Below are positions 35,154 through 46,090 of a stretch of DNA of 64,000 nt, one piece after another. The translations under genes were made by a program, and so were the position numbers. Location: positions 62,001-126,000 of the forward strand of contig NBAY01000079.1 in NCBI GenBank assembly GCA_002794775.1. Reading direction: 5' to 3'. The first letter of the stretch is position 1. Each line of letters opens with the position of its first letter. The DNA is from Porodaedalea pini. Taxonomy: Eukaryota; Basidiomycota; Agaricomycetes; Hymenochaetales; Hymenochaetaceae. The notes below the pieces were generated by a model. That model searched no databases. It was given only the letters and a program-made list of their open reading frames with translations, and was not told the DNA's origin.

Positions 35154-35385
35154 TATTGAGAATAGGGATCAACGTCGCTTAGTTTAGTAATGGATCATCA
35201 TAGCATATAGTCCGAATGTTCGTCTTGTTGCCACCTCAGTCTTATATCACACGAGACTGAGGTGAGCATTTCTCTTACTTGATTCTTTTATCAGTACCTT
35301 ATCGTTATCATGTAGTATATTGTTTTACAGGTACTTATAATACAAAGAGTCTTATACCACATGAGACTGAGTATATTGTTTTACA
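35154..35385 (+). repeat. Copia 5' LTR, 232 bp
   Basis: Begins tattgagaataggg and ends attgttttaca, same length as the 3' copy with no indels. It contains a 9-bp-stem hairpin (cctcagtct...agactgagg, 35,236-35,263) and, about 90 bases later, a second partial copy of the same motif. Confidence 0.95.
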
Positions 35386-35446
35386 GGTTATGAGCCTTGC
35401 CTGCTCGCTTTAACCATTGCATTACATCTAGCTTGTTGCCTATTAC

Positions 35447-38400
35447 ATGGTACGAACTCGAGGAGAGTTCTCTAGAAATAATGAAGTACTTCCAGATTTT
35501 GATTTGGATCCGTGGTTGTCAAACTCGAGAGAAGAGGTTGACAAACGAACATCGGTCAACTCGAGTGGCACAACATCGCCGTCCTTGAATTCAAGCGACC
35601 TAGACTCTTTATTCAACAGGCCTTTGACTCCTGAAGCTTTGCTTGCTCCTGCAATGTCGTCCTATTCTACTGCCAAACCATATATGCTTGGAAGCGGTCA
35701 CTATTCTCTGTCGATGTCTGGTGCCACTCCTACTCCACCACACTCTCATGTTCCTTCCCCGACGCTCTCACGAAACCCCTTTAGATCTCCGAGTTGACCT
35801 TCTACACCAAATATGCTGTTCCAACCTCTCAACATCCTGCAGACTGCCATTTCATCTGTGAGCTATCAGTCCAAGTCAGAAGAGTACAAGATAGAAAAGT
35901 TTACGAAGGACCAAATGCTTAAACTGTCTGGATCGAACTTCTTTGCTTGGCGTAGTGTTCAAGAGGTCATCCTGCAGAGCCATGACTGGTATGGCCACGT
36001 GATGGGATCAGACACATGTCCTGACCCATCGCAAGGTGTAGACAAATTCCGGCGCTGGCACAAAGTCGATCAGTTAACGCAATCACAACTCACTATGAAC
36101 ATGGACTTTAGTCTGTTTCATCAACTCAACATGAGATGCAAGATGTCATCTGAACTGTGGAAGACACTCAACGATTGGTTTGGAAGACGAAGCATTCAAG
36201 CGTCAACTGATGCCAGCGAAAGGCTGAGGTCAAAGAAGATTCAAGTCGGGGAGACTATGAAAAATCATATAGACGAACTTAGGAAGCTCTGGAGTGAATA
36301 CATCGAATACGGAGGTATCCTGAGTGACTCTGAGTGGCATGTGATCATAGTTAGATTGCTATCCCAACATCCAGAGTGGAAGAGATCCATACCTCTGGCC
36401 AATATCATCGTCGATCTGGAACAGTTCATATCCACGCTCGAGCTACAAGAGATGCAAGGATATGGTGATGTCTCAACGACAGAAGCTGCACTACAAAGTC
36501 AGAATCAGCCAAAGAGGACCAACGTCAACACTGGTAGACCAAAGCTCACTTGTACAAACTGCAGCCATACAGGCCATACAGCTCCATACTGCTTCACACC
36601 AGGGGGAGGAGCTGTGCACTGTCGACCATCCACCTACAAGATCCCTCTGCATATGGTCGAGAAAGAGCGCACGAACCTTACTGCGCAGTTGAGTGAGCTT
36701 GACAAACAGGTGGCCTCAACTACTCTGGGCAAAGAGTCGGCCCAACTCACAACCGTGTCTCCTGCATTCGCTTTGATGGTGACAGAGATGTCGCTCACAT
36801 CTTCATCTTGGCTTTTGGACTCTGGCGCATCCTCCCACATGACAAGTGGTCGTGAAAACTTTGTCAAATATTCTTCTATTGAGCCAGTTACCATTCAGAT
36901 GGCTGGGAAAGGACTCACTCTTTGAGCCATGGGGCAAGGGACTGTGCTAGTATGCTTCTGGATTGGGGAGAAATTGATTCTAGTCAACATTGAAGGAGTG
37001 CTACACATTCCACTGCTTGCACACAATCTGTTGTTGCTGGCTAAACTTGATCAATGTGGTATCAAGCTTAGATTGTCAAAGGGAAAATGTTACCTTTCTA
37101 AAGGCGGCGTGGTATTCGCTGAAGGGTACACCATGCACAACCAGTGGATCATGTGCCTCTCAGTCGTAGTATCCAAGAAGGAAACCACTAACGTTGTGTC
37201 GAGCCATGCAGACAGGTGTCAACCGCTGCATGTGTGGCATCAACGTCTCAGTCATCTAAACTTTGATCGTGTGAGAGAGATCCAACGTAACTCAGTTGTT
37301 GAAGGGATCGAGATCCTGCCAGATCCTCTGGAGAGCAAGTGTGAAGCCTGTATCATTGGAAAAATGACAGCAACCCATACAGAAATGCATGAACTGCACG
37401 CACATCAGCCAGGTGATGTTGTACATGCAGACATTGAATTTATGAGCCACCAGTCATTTTCTGGAGCAGAGCTCTCTCTAAAATTTGTTAATGAGTTCTC
37501 TAGCTTCATCTGGGCTTTCGCTATCATCAATAAGGATGCTAAAACAGTTCTTGCTCACTGGTCAAACCTCTGCACAGAGTTCCAGAATCAATTCTCCTTA
37601 CCGATCAAAGCGCTTCATTCTGACAATGGGACAGAATTTGTCAATAATGAAATGAAGAGCTTCAATGACTCGCTTGGCATACAGCATCATCTTACTGTCC
37701 CTTACAGACATGAAATGAATGGTCAGATTGAACAGTTGAATTGCACAGGTTCTGACGCCGTACGCTCCATGCTCAATTTTTCCAACCTGTCAAAAATCTA
37801 TTGGGCGGAAGCTTACAACACGTTTACGTACCTCCATAATTGGACTGCTGCATTGTCGGTCCCTAATGAGACCCCATATGAGGTACTACATAAGTGTAAA
37901 CCTGATCTCTCCTATGTGCGGATCTTCAGCTCCGTTGCGTATATGCACGTTCCTCCGGACCTACGTCACTAACTGGATGTGAAGGCTGTTAAGTATCTTC
38001 TAATTGGATATCGCAAGGATGCTGTGTACAAGTTGATCAATCCTGAGACGCGTCGTGTCACTTGGTCCCGAGATGTCGTATTTGACAAGTTTGGGAATTT
38101 CCTTGCTTCCAAATCCAGCAATGTGTCAGGAACGGAGCCGAAGTCATTGCTCTCTGACTCCTCAGTAACCACCACCCCTCTGCTTCCATGTCGCTTGGAT
38201 CGCCTATGTCAAATTCAATCTAAGCGAGACTTATCTGAGCAGATCCACTTGGCAAATGCTCTGATCTACATTCCTCAATCTGCTGCCGACGTGTTCCACT
38301 CCATGCAGGCCGACCAGTGGGAGAAGGCTATGCTATACGAAGTCACTAAGCTGTCTGAAATGAACTGCTGGGAGATCGTCAAATGGCTGTCTGATGCACA

Positions 38401-39822
38401 CATCATAAAGGGAATGTGGGTATTTAATGTCAAGGAAGAAGCAGATGGTACGATAGATTACCGTGCTCAATGGGTTGTGCGTGGAGACTCTCAAGTTCCC
38501 GGACTTGAATTTGGAGAGACGTTTGCTGCTTGTGGAGACTTCATCACTGCAAAAATAATTATTGCACTGAGCGCAAACTCTTCCTCGTCTCTTCTTACAG
38601 CCGACATCACGTCTGCTTACCTTCACAGTCCACTTCAAGAGGACGGTCTGCTAGTAGAATACCCTACCGGCTTTACTGTCGACTCTGTTGATGACCCCGT
38701 CTGTCTACTCAAGAAAGCTCTCTATGGCCTTCGCCAAGGCGCTAGAGCATGGTCCAAACATTTCACAGAAAAATTGCTCACTATGGGATTCAGACGCTGC
38801 ATCTCTGCTCCCTCCATTTACGTTCACTCCGACTCAGAAGGGGAGACTATACTCAGCACCCATGTAGATGACTGCACTGGTGCTTGTTTTTCAAAGGTGG
38901 TCGGTCACAATGCAGAAGCTATTTGCTTCAAGAAGGATCTCTCGACTCATTTCAAGTTCAAAGAGAAGGATGCAACTAAAAGGGCAAATCTCCTCAGCCT
39001 CACTATATTTTACAACAAAGAAGAGGGGTACATCAAACTGTCTGCTACACAAAAGATAGATCGCATGCTCAAACATTACGGTATGTCTGCCGCCAACATG
39101 TGCAGGACCCCTATGCAGAAAAACGCACTCTCACTCTTCGAAGCCGACAAGTCTGAACCACCAGCCAAACCACCCTGGCCATTATGCACAGCTGATCGGA
39201 GAGCTTCTCTGGCTTGGGACTGTGCTTCGCATTGACATCGCATTTGCAGTCAATTTCCTAGCTAGATTCATGCAGAATCCCAGCAAAACGCGTCCTATGT
39301 TATCTTAAGGGTACGTGAGAGCTAGGTATTGTCTACCGTTCAGGGGGAGACAATCATCCAGTTGGTTACTCAGATTCAGACTTTGCTGGGGACAAATTGG
39401 ACCGCAAATCGACCACAGGCTATGTCTTCATGCTCCGTGGTGGTCCTATAGACTGGTGGTCCAAAAAGCAGACCATCATTGCCAAATCCACTGCCAAAGC
39501 TGAATACATCGCTGTTTCGACTTGCGCTACAGAGGCCATTTGGCTGCACCATTTCTATGACGAGATTGGCTGCCCCTTCGGGCCTGAGCCTGTGTTGATA
39601 CATGTCGACAACCTGCCGGCTATTGAGCTCACTAAGGACCCTGTCTACCTCTCAAAGACCAAACATATAGATATTCAAGTGCATCACATTTGTGATGAAG
39701 TCATGAATCGTAGGGTTGCCCTGGTTCACATTCCAGGTGTCGACAACCCTGCAGACATCCTCATGAAACCGCTCGAACTGGAACCTCACAAACATTGTGT
39801 ATGCCTTCTAGGCATGCTTTAA
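35447..39822 (+). pseudogene. Copia gag-pol polyprotein, interrupted
   Basis: From ATG (MVRTRGEFSRN), gag runs to a zinc knuckle CTNCSHTGHTAPYC near 36,551. The protease motif WLLDSGASSHMT is near 36,810. Integrase shows WHQRLSHLNF and CEACIIGKM (zinc part, 37,236-37,370), then HADIEF, SDNGTEF and an IEQLN Glu. RT has FNVKEEADGTIDYRAQWVVR near 38,422 and THVDDC near 38,861, the catalytic Asp pair preceded by His as in many fungal copia elements. RNase H follows with DSDFAGDK and KSTAKAEYIA, to 39,822. Breaks: TGA at 35,795 and 36,923, TAA at 37,970, lost reading frame near 39,170 and 39,290, and TGA near 39,315. Three TGAs fit former CGA. Confidence 0.93.
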
Positions 39823-39936
39823 AATTCCTTTTATTTTTTTTCACTTCATGCATACCTCTCGAACACTACTTCCGTTTTCCATCCATGCCTTACAGTTCAT
39901 CCCATTTTTTATTCCATGTGACGCGATCAGGGGGAG

Positions 39937-40168
39937 TATTGAGAATAGGGATCGACATCACTTAGTTTAGTAATGGATCGTCATAGCATATAGTCTGAAT
40001 GTTCATCTCGTTGCCACCTCAGTCTTATACCACACAAGACTGAGGTGAGCATTTCTCTTACTTGATTCTTTTATCAGTACCTTATCGTTATCATGTAGTA
40101 TATTGTTTTACAGGTACTTATAATACAAAGAGTCTTATACCACACGAGACTGAGTATATTGTTTTACA
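39937..40168 (+). repeat. Copia 3' LTR, 232 bp
   Basis: It matches the 5' LTR at 222 of 232 positions. It follows the polypurine tract and is followed by the CACTC duplication. Confidence 0.95.
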
Positions 40169-40739
40169 CACTCCAACCGTCTTTTTCTCCATGATACCAA
40201 AGATGATCTCACCGATTTCAATGAGCATGCCATTGTCAAAAATGGGGCTCGAAGATTTCGGATCAGGTGAGCAATATATGTTTATTCTGCGAGGAATTGT
40301 CATGCTAAGAATCTGTTTGCCCGTCCATAGTGGCTTCGGCTTCAAGATCACCGGTGTCGGAATTGTGCCGTCCCAGTCCGGCACCCAGAGCAGGATGTTT
40401 TGCACCTGCACCCAGTCGAGGAAGCTATCCCACAGAGTGAATTTCCAGACACTGCACAACATGTCCTGTACGACACCCATAACAGGTTTGTTTGCCTGCA
40501 GCGAGATGATCTGCTTTGCAACCCATGCAATTTGACTGAGCTTGGCTCTCGGCTCTTCGTTCTGAGGAATGCTAGACGGAGCTGAGAAAGAGATGTAAAG
40601 CTAATCTTAGAAGTGACATACTGCATGTTCATCTCATCACCATCAAAATTGGCAGTATACGGTGGAGTGACGGAAAGATTTAGACGAAAGGCTAAAATAC
40701 ACTAATCAGCAACCATACAATGAGTTAAAGGTGGATAAA

Positions 40740-43127
40740 CACGTACTAGAGTAAGGCATAAGTCGCATGCAAGGCCTCGCCGGAGAAGGCTTCTTCTCAT
40801 CAACTGGAGGGGACTTCTTTGTCACTGTCTTCTTCCCTCCAGCTGTTGCCACAGATGCAGCTGATCGAATTGAATTCGCCAACAGTGACTTTCGAATGAC
40901 GGGTGTCTTGTTCGCTGTTGTTTTCGTAGATACTGTAGTAGTGGGCGACACCTTCCATGTGCGTGACACTGCATTTACCATACTAAATGGCGCTGTACTC
41001 ATTTCAGAGATGCAACACGGCTGTCCTTTCAGTAGCACAGGTGCCAGCACTTTAGGAGATCTTGAGGTTCCGGTGCTGCGCATCGAGGTCATTGACATGG
41101 TCGAGACCTTCCTCGACTGAGTAACAGAGTCGTGCGGAGTCATATTCTTGTGAGGCGTCTTGAATGTAGGCTCATGTGTTGAAGCCCCACTCCTGCTGCT
41201 GGACATTGACACATTCAAGAGTGAGGATGTCGGTTGTGAGGGCAGATGAGGTGGATGAAGAGTACCTTGCTAGCCTGCAGTGGCGGCATTTCTGTGGATA
41301 GTCGATGCATGTGAATGAGTAGATGAAACAGAGGCGGTGACAGATTTTGGTCTTTGCATTGAGACGATGTTCGATAGTTTTACACTTGTGACACCTGCAT
41401 TTTTCCCAGTTATGCACAGAGAACAAGAAGCTACACCAGGCCATCGAGAAACCATGGAAGATGACGTGGTAGAGCATGCAAGGGACGAGGTCGAGCCTTT
41501 TAGTTGTGAGCTTTCTTGTTCATCACCCACCCCATCCATGTCCATACTGGAAGTAAACAAGAGTGCACTTGGCACCCTATGGACACTTGGACTCATACTA
41601 TGTGGGGTGGACGGTGCAAACTTTGAGTCTGGCCGGCTCTCCTTATGCTCACGCTCCGTTGCAGTTGTAAGGTGTGATGACGTTCAGCTAGTCGTCGATG
41701 CAATGCTGCGCACTACGCTCTGGACAGATGCACTAGATGAGGTGATAGCTGCATTCCCACGAGGAAGGTTCTTGTTTAGCATGCTCATACGAAGCAAATG
41801 TGATGTGCTCATGCTATCACACTCAGTGGTGTCTTCGACCCTGCTGAGAGTAGGGCAAAGGCCTGCTCGTGTAAGCAGCCCACACACCGTGTTGGAGTTG
41901 CTTGTTGTCGGTGTTAAAAGATCTTCGACCGGGATGTTGATCTCTGTAGATTATTATGAGCAATACCATCGCTGATCTCCTTGATCGCCCAACTTTCCAA
42001 CACATCGAAGCCACCCTCATTCCAGATACCAACCCAGAGCCTTTGAAGCAGATCCATACAAGTCTGTTCAACTTGCACACGGATGTGGATGATGCTTGAT
42101 AAGAGGGTCTCACTTGGTTCCATATGGTACTGACAAAGAAGAATTGCGGAAATGAGAGTCTGCGAAGGAATGAGCACAACAATAAACCTGATTATATTTT
42201 AATACTCACCTGATAGAGCATGCTAGCATTCGACTCCGCCATGCCCCTCCACACAGCTTCCATAACCCACTCAACTCGCTCCCCATCCTCAAACCGTCCT
42301 AGCCCATCATTCTCCATAATTTCAACCCACTCACGCTCATTGAAACACTTCTCCACCTCGTTGCAAAGCAGCGCATCCACAAATCCCCTTCTGTCATAAC
42401 CATTTCTCTCACACCCTCTACCCAAGCGTTGCACATAGAGTTGAGCTTTGCTAAGGCTGCATGTGCAGCGAAGAGCAAAGGAAACATGTTCTGTGGGAGC
42501 GCACACTTCTTTGGGCCGGTCATCAACCCATCTTTCATCTTCTGCGGGAGTGCAGCAAAGTCCGGTGTGCACCAGCCCTCTCCAAAAAGACCAACAAGGG
42601 CGTGCTGCACGCTGTGCTCAATGTATGTGTTCTGCATGTCTGGCCACACAGAAAACAGGCAGTGACACCCACCTGTGCCCCAGCGACCTCCAGTGATACA
42701 TTCATACTTGGCAAATTCGAGGAAAGTGTGGAAGAGCCCATGGAGCATCTCCTGCACAAGGTGTGCCTTCACCTCATCATGGAGTGTTTGCAATGGAAGA
42801 TAGTTTGCAGAGCACAGGATAGCAAAAGCGGTGTCCAAATCATATGAACAGTTGCTGAAGCTGAGCGTGCTGGTGTGTAAGTATCCTAAGGTAAAGTGCA
42901 GTGCTGGAGGAGTGAAGGAAGGTGAGAGAAGGCAAAGGGTTGTGAGCTCACCGGGCAGGGATACTCTTGAGACCATAGGCGATGAGTTGATCATAGAAAT
43001 ACAGTGCACACATTATAAGAACGAATCAATGCAAGCAGAAGACAGTGGTCGTCTCTTTCTCATTGGAAGGAGCACCTGTTGTTGGCATATCAATGTGTAG
43101 TTCAATGCGAATGTCAGAATAAGCACA
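40740..43127 (-). pseudogene. BTB/POZ-domain protein, middle and C-terminal fragment
   Basis: From 43,120 leftwards it overlaps the plus-strand BTB copy (ETTTVFCLH, YFYDQLIAYGLK), including the same frame slip before GELTTL. It then carries the part missing there: FTPPALHFTLGYLHTSTLSF (42,915), YDLDTAFAILCSANYLPLQT, GGRWGTGGCHC and EGWCTPDFAALPQKMKDGLM (42,570). Spliced exons near 42,180-41,930 read RVQVEQTCMDLLQRLWVGIW and PVEDLLTPT. A long Ser/Thr-rich low-complexity tail (41,600-40,760) ends PSPARPCMRLMPYSS and is spliced directly toward RPB1 sequence at 40,700. One intron is shrunk to about 23 bp, and stop codons are present. Confidence 0.75.
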
Positions 43128-43550
43128 TGAGGGAACGAAGCAAGTGTGTTTGCTGCAGCAAAACAGACTTGTTGACAACTGCAAGTTGGAGATCACATGT
43201 TGGCACTATCATCAACTTTGCTTTCGACCGATGTTTAATTCAACCAGGCCACTTTATTTTACAAAAAATACATAGACAGATAGAGAATTGTCTGAAGTTT
43301 TTTTACATGCTTCAAGCTTGCGATTTGGATGGTTGAATAAAATTAAAGATGCCAATGAAGAAAGTGAGTACTGTACAGCCACAAAAGCTGTGAGTCGGTC
43401 CATAGCCACAGCTCAATTTAGCAGAAATGGGGTCCAAAATTAACATATATGGTATGCCATCAGCTTATGAAGCTGACAAAAACCTAAATTGGGCTCCAAA
43501 AATTGGCCCACATTAAAAGACGATACTTTGTAAACTCAGTAATTGTAATA
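43128..43550 (+). repeat. Module R, copy 2
   Basis: Begins tgagggaacgaagcaagtgt and ends near ctcagtaattgtaat. It matches copy 1 (reverse complement) and copy 3 over its full length. The BTB fragment on the minus strand starts within about ten bases of its left end, so module and fragment are directly joined. Confidence 0.8.
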
Positions 43551-45028
43551 GAAGTCAGAAGAACATAGGAAAAACATAAATCATAATGAAGAAAAATGTC
43601 CGCATTGTATCCAACCATACCGGTGCTCCACCAGAACTCAGATCATCCAATCGGTACATGGCTCCCATCGTCGGACAGCAGTCCAGTATGCATCTTGGCT
43701 ATATGCTCCATGTGACCACATCCCTAATCATCCAGATAAGATCTCTGGTACATTCCGGTATGCTTTTAGAGGTCTTGGAATGTGTTGCTGACACAATTGC
43801 AAGGTTCTGATTTGAGACCGGACCGATCAGATTCAGTCCGGTACTGATCGGTACGTGTTGGAACCAGTTCTCGAGTGCTTCTGGAGTGATCAGCAGTGAT
43901 GGGACAATCAGCATGGCTCTACAACATTAAGGGTTCAGGGGGAGTCAGTGGTGACGAGTCTCAGCGCAGTGTATGATAGTCTCCTGGGTCACATGGAAGG
44001 ATGATCGACATGGTTGATACTGTAGGTGAAGATGGAGTACAGGGGCTCCACCTGGTTCTTTGTGCTCTGTCGTCAGTTGAGTACCAAGCCTTTCTGATAT
44101 CACTCCACCAGATGTCGTGGGTGACACCTTGATTGTCAGTTGCAACATACGAGGCTTGTTTGGGGTCGAATCACGATGAAGAGGGGAGAGCCCATTGTTG
44201 TTCCTCTGTGATATCTATTTTGACTAAGATGGCAGGGGAACAGGGATGGGCTGTGTGTTCAGATGAACATTACCCTAATGCAAGATGGGTTCATTGGTGA
44301 GCTTGATAGCAAGATGAAAGGAGGAGGCTGAGGTAACAATCAACAGCGATGTCGATGACTGTACGTGTTGGGTTACCCACATCCACATCAAGTGCGATCT
44401 CCACCAAAGGCTTATGCAGAGAGCCAGGATTTCCTAATCAGGATGGCAACTCGTCCAAAGTCAAGTTGGTGAACAAATGCAGTAAGGGTTGGGAAAAGTC
44501 GGTTGGAAAGTTTATGCAATACATGAATGTCTGAAAATGTCCGGGCAGGGTTGAGGGTTGTCATTCAGGGGGTTTACACATCAAGTCTGTCAAGAGGAGC
44601 GCTCCTCTAGACTGAGTGAAGGTGAGTTGACAGTGATGACATACACTGGGGATGAGCCTGGGTGGGGTTCTGCATTTATGTTAGGCGGGAGTCTGGGAGA
44701 TGGCTTGGACAGGGCAGGCCTCGGCTGACTGTCATCTGGGACATGCTATACTTGAGCGGGGACTTGGGACATGCTGTACTCAGGCTAGGTTGTCACAGAG
44801 GTAAGAGGAAAAGCAGAACAAGGAGTTCATGCAATTCCTGGTCCCTCTTATAGCAACAACTATGAGACTATATTATCTAAGATTACATAAATGATTGGAA
44901 TGGAACAAATGAAGGTCAGGTGATAGGGAGTATGGGAAGCGATTGCAAAGACAATTTATTATAATGAAAAGGAGTGATTTGCAAAGGAAATGGTAAATGG
45001 TAAAAGAGGTGAAAATGAAATAAGGTTC
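43551..45028. other. Spacer without a supported gene
   Basis: G-rich on the plus strand from about 43.9 to 44.8 kb, with short frames on both strands. Minus-strand pieces such as LITPEALENWFQHVP near 43,890 could be coding remains but match nothing I recognise. A polypyrimidine intron-like tract of the ProRS copy may extend into its right edge. Confidence 0.3.
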
Positions 45029-45029
45029 T

Positions 45030-46090
45030 AACACCCATACCTTGTGGATTTTTTGTCCAGGTCTTCGACCATAATGTTAGACATCTCTGGCTGCAAAATT
45101 TTTTGGCCAAGACAATGTGACATCACAGCCTGGATGCCATGACCGGTCATCGGAATGAAGTCTTCCACGGTTGTCATGTACAGACCACCAGTGAACTTCT
45201 CCTTCTCGGACTTGACACCAGGGACGATGGGTATGGCGAGCAGCTCCTTGTACATGTGACAATTTAAGCCAAGAATTTCCTGTACTTCAGTGTCGGCCTT
45301 TTTCTTTGTGAGATGTGCAGTGTGGCCTTCCTGCCATAGGAATTAGCACATATAGAGGAACAGCTGAGGGCTCTTGGATTCCCAGCACACAACGCTGTTC
45401 CACTGGTTGAGCTTGAGGGGATAGATCATGATAGCTCTTGATCTATTTGGCATAGTAGAGATACATGGCTGTTTCTGTGGTCAGATGGATTGTTGAGCTC
45501 CTCAAGCTCGGAGCTCCCTCTGAAGACACATGTCAACATCAAGTTGGAAATCAAAAAATTCAAACATGTATGTCCTGGTCATCCATGCCACTCCTGGACA
45601 AAAGCCCTCAATGCAGATACTTGTTTTTTTAAAATATCTTGGACTGCTTTCCAGATGCTGTATGACCAGGGATTAGGAATGTAGCATCCACAAATGCTGT
45701 AGTAGTCTAATATACCAGCCTTGATCAGTGCCTATGATACTTGTCAGCACTAAGTGAGGGATTACAGACATTTGCATACCAAACCGGAGAGTCAACCTCT
45801 TTCTTCATGCCAATAGCTATCTTCATGATGCCCTCAAATCTCCCTTCCTTTTTCATTGCCTTTTCCTGGATGGTAATTACAGATGTGAACACAGCAGGCA
45901 CCACAGCATTGGTCTTGAGTGTCACAAAGTCTACTTTGTGAAGCTTGATCTCCCCAGTTCTGAGAATGTGCAAGCATGAAGCAATGTCAGTTCCAGAGAG
46001 GAAGACAGTAGAATTGGAGACAAGTGCATGTACAGTGAAGGGGGAAGTCAATGATGCAAGCAATGCACCAAGGACTGTGACAACCTTCAG
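45030..46090 (-). pseudogene. Prolyl-tRNA synthetase (class II) fragment
   Basis: ProRS charges tRNA-Pro. The N-terminal part shows LGALLASLTSPFTVHAL near 46,050 and a linker into IAIGMKKEVDSPVWYANV near 45,815. The catalytic core follows: PWSYSIWKAVQD near 45,670, IEGFCPGVAW, ETAMYLYYAK with a stop after it, LKLNQWNSVV near 45,410, FLWQEGHTAHLTKKKAD near 45,340, KELLAIPIVPGVKSEKEKF near 45,250 and SHCLGQKI near 45,115. It ends at a 5' splice site (ccacaag|gtatgg) at about 45,040, with the rest of the core and the anticodon-binding domain absent. YMC-stop-FLWQ stands where the family has RTREFLWQ, that is CGN to TGN changes. It is joined to eIF4G on its 5' side. Confidence 0.85.

Larger units (their letters stand above)
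35154..40168 (+). mobile_element. Complete Ty1/copia LTR retrotransposon inserted in the RPB1 fragment
   Basis: Two 232-bp LTRs bound the element. The 5-bp target duplication CACTC lies at 35,149-35,153 and 40,169-40,173. A polypurine tract (atcagggggag) precedes the 3' LTR. The internal order gag, protease, integrase, RT, RNase H is copia-type. The two LTRs differ at ten sites, all transitions, nine of them at CpG. The coding strand is plus, opposite to RPB1. It is decayed by stops and frameshifts and not autonomous. Confidence 0.95.
34690..40700 (-). pseudogene. RPB1: RPB1 (RNA polymerase II largest subunit) fragment, split by a copia insertion
   Basis: Two pieces in the same frame order. 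Piece A (40,700-40,169) starts [20 protein letters not shown], the active-site box whose normal form is NADFDGDEM; the first metal-binding Asp is Asn here. It continues [35 protein letters not shown] and [14 protein letters not shown]. Piece B (35,153-34,690) resumes exactly there with QGGLIHVV, then TLFSGLQQIINYWLFHNGFR, PGMTIRESFE and [10 protein letters not shown]. Removing the 5,015-bp copia element and one CACTC restores continuity. There is an extra base in an A run near 35,112 and a TAG near 34,829. Introns are retained. It is joined on its 5' side to BTB-derived sequence. Confidence 0.92.
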
